Under the pieces are notes generated by a model that saw only the letters and a program-made list of their open reading frames with translations, did not search any database and was not told the origin of the DNA. Of a DNA stretch of 14,324 nucleotides, positions 13,384-14,324 are shown one piece after another. Location: NCBI GenBank assembly GCA_002887195.1, contig PJAB01001463.1, forward strand, positions 1 through 14,324. Reading direction: 5' to 3'. The stretch's first letter is position 1, and each line of letters begins with the position of its first letter. Source of the stretch: Chrysochromulina parva (lineage: Eukaryota; Haptophyta; Prymnesiales; Chrysochromulinaceae). The position numbers were made by a program, and so were the translations under genes.

Positions 13384-14324
13384 ATGTGTACTTGTATCTG
13401 CGGAATTCCGAATGAAAAAGGCAAGTCGCATACGTCTGCGGGCCTCGGTTCGAAGCGCAAGTCGCCTCGAGTGCAGGATTCACACGGGTCAAAGCGGCCC
13501 GTGTACAACGAGAAGCAGGCGTACAAGCTGCTTCTCGGCGACAACTGGCTGCGCAAGGAACGGCAGGTCTCCGATGCCGCGGGATCGCAGAGCGACGAGG
13601 ACAGCGACGAGGACAGCGACGAGGACAGCGACGAGGTCGAGGACAGTGACAGCGGCAGCGACCTGAGCAAGGAGCTGAGTGAGACCTCGGGCGAGGAGGA
13701 GGGCGACGACGACGAGGGCGATGAGGTGGATGAGCCCCGAAGTGGACGAGCGGCTGACGAGGAGGTCGAGGGCGAGGAGGTCGAGCGAGTGCTCGCCGTG
13801 CCCTCGGGCATCCTTCATGCCAAGGTCGGTCTGGGAGGTATGGTTGAGGAGGCATGCGGGCTGCGGCTGCACCTGAGCCGCCGCTCGACCACGGGCTACA
13901 AGGGCGTCGTCTACATACCCGGGTACCGCGGTACTGGCACCCCGATTAGTAAGCCGTTCCTGGTCATCGGCCCACGGCACGAGCGCATCGTCGTCGGCGG
14001 CGGCAGCAGCCACAACAACCGCGTGTACCTGGGCAGCTATAAGACGGCGGTCGAGGGGGCGGTCGCATTCGCGCAGTACGTCGCTCGCGGGCGCGCGCGG
14101 CCCGCGGCCCACGACCTCGTGGGCGAGGCATACGGCGTCAAGCTGCACCTGAGCCATCGCTCGAGCTCCGGCTACGAAGGTGTGCGCGAGCACCTCCCCT
14201 ATGAGGGCTACGGGGGGGTCGCGCGCTACCGTGCTGTCGCACCTATGCGGGGCGGCAAGATGGGCCCAACGATCGGCTATTTCGCGACGGCCCTCGAGGC
14301 GGCGGTCGCCTTTGCCAAATTCGT
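13384..14324 (+). CDS. Acidic protein with two AP2-like repeats (3' end outside the window)
   Basis: The frame is open from ATG 13384 (first ATG after a stop at 13357) to the window edge, giving 313 complete residues. The N-terminus is short and Cys-rich (MCTCICG), then basic (GSKRKSPR). Residues about 70-142 are Asp/Glu/Ser-rich, starting with an exact (SDED) repeat encoded by a 12-bp DNA repeat (agcgacgaggac). Two AP2-like units follow: about 157-236, GLRLHLSRRSTTGYKGV and later VYLGSYKTAVEGAVAFAQYV; and about 252 to the end, GVKLHLSHRSSSGYEGVR and later IGYFATALEAAVAFAKF. The GY(K/E)GV strand and the YLG(S/T)Y.TA.EAA.A(F/Y)A helix are AP2/ERF DNA-binding hallmarks. Both units carry longer central loops than plant AP2. 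The motif LHLS preceding GYKGV is common in haptophyte AP2-like proteins. A DNA-binding regulator is inferred. More repeats may follow beyond the window. Confidence 0.82.
   Translation, partial: MCTCICGIPNEKGKSHTSAGLGSKRKSPRVQDSHGSKRPVYNEKQAYKLLLGDNWLRKERQVSDAAGSQSDEDSDEDSDEDSDEVEDSDSGSDLSKELSETSGEEEGDDDEGDEVDEPRSGRAADEEVEGEEVERVLAVPSGILHAKVGLGGMVEEACGLRLHLSRRSTTGYKGVVYIPGYRGTGTPISKPFLVIGPRHERIVVGGGSSHNNRVYLGSYKTAVEGAVAFAQYVARGRARPAAHDLVGEAYGVKLHLSHRSSSGYEGVREHLPYEGYGGVARYRAVAPMRGGKMGPTIGYFATALEAAVAFAKF

Noticed and set aside
13440..13460. ggttcgaagc resembling a tRNA T-arm box
   Set aside because: It lies inside the AP2-like reading frame and no acceptor, D-arm or anticodon arm can be fitted around it.

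Overview
The window is nuclear DNA from a eukaryote, most likely a GC-rich, intron-poor unicellular alga. A haptophyte-type protist is my best guess. The reasons are: AP2-like repeats of the kind common in haptophytes, long single-exon genes, eukaryotic-only domains (TLC, CXXC-like zinc finger, CS/p23-like, EF-hand arrays, a Tim17-family subunit), polyglutamine, microsatellites between genes, no operons and no Shine-Dalgarno sites. No rRNA, tRNA, CRISPR array, phage or recognisable transposon was found. The organism call is an inference from gene style.

Layout from left to right: the 3' end of an unrecognised gene (+, 1-117); a long region with no secure gene apart from one weak candidate (-, 723-1211); a Tim17/NDUFA11-like inner-membrane protein (-, 1812-2291); a polyQ nuclear protein with a CXXC-like zinc finger (-, 2992-4479); a 1162-residue membrane protein (+, 4684-8172) joining a TLC domain, a cytochrome b5 domain, a multi-pass region, a putative dimeric alpha/beta-barrel domain and a zinc ribbon; a small acidic hypothetical protein (+, 8691-9248); a CS-domain protein (-, 9828-10793); a six-EF-hand calcium-binding protein (+, 11042-12637); and the first 313 residues of an acidic protein with two AP2-like repeats (+, 13384 to the window end).

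Two pairs of genes are head to head with about 200-250 bp between start codons (4479/4684 and 10793/11042). Each gap holds a palindromic GGTACCGGTA-type element, and a third copy lies just upstream of the Tim17-family gene. This looks like a shared promoter element. The genes do not form one pathway; they look like an ordinary gene-dense eukaryotic neighbourhood. Most of the novelty lies in the multidomain TLC-b5 fusion, the reduced CXXC protein, the shared promoter motif, short upstream ORFs, and GTCAA/TTGAC arrays in inverted orientation just before the AP2-like gene.

Five of the long open frames begin at non-ATG codons when extended fully (TTG or GTG). I moved those starts to the first in-frame ATG. 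Introns cannot be excluded for any gene without transcript data.
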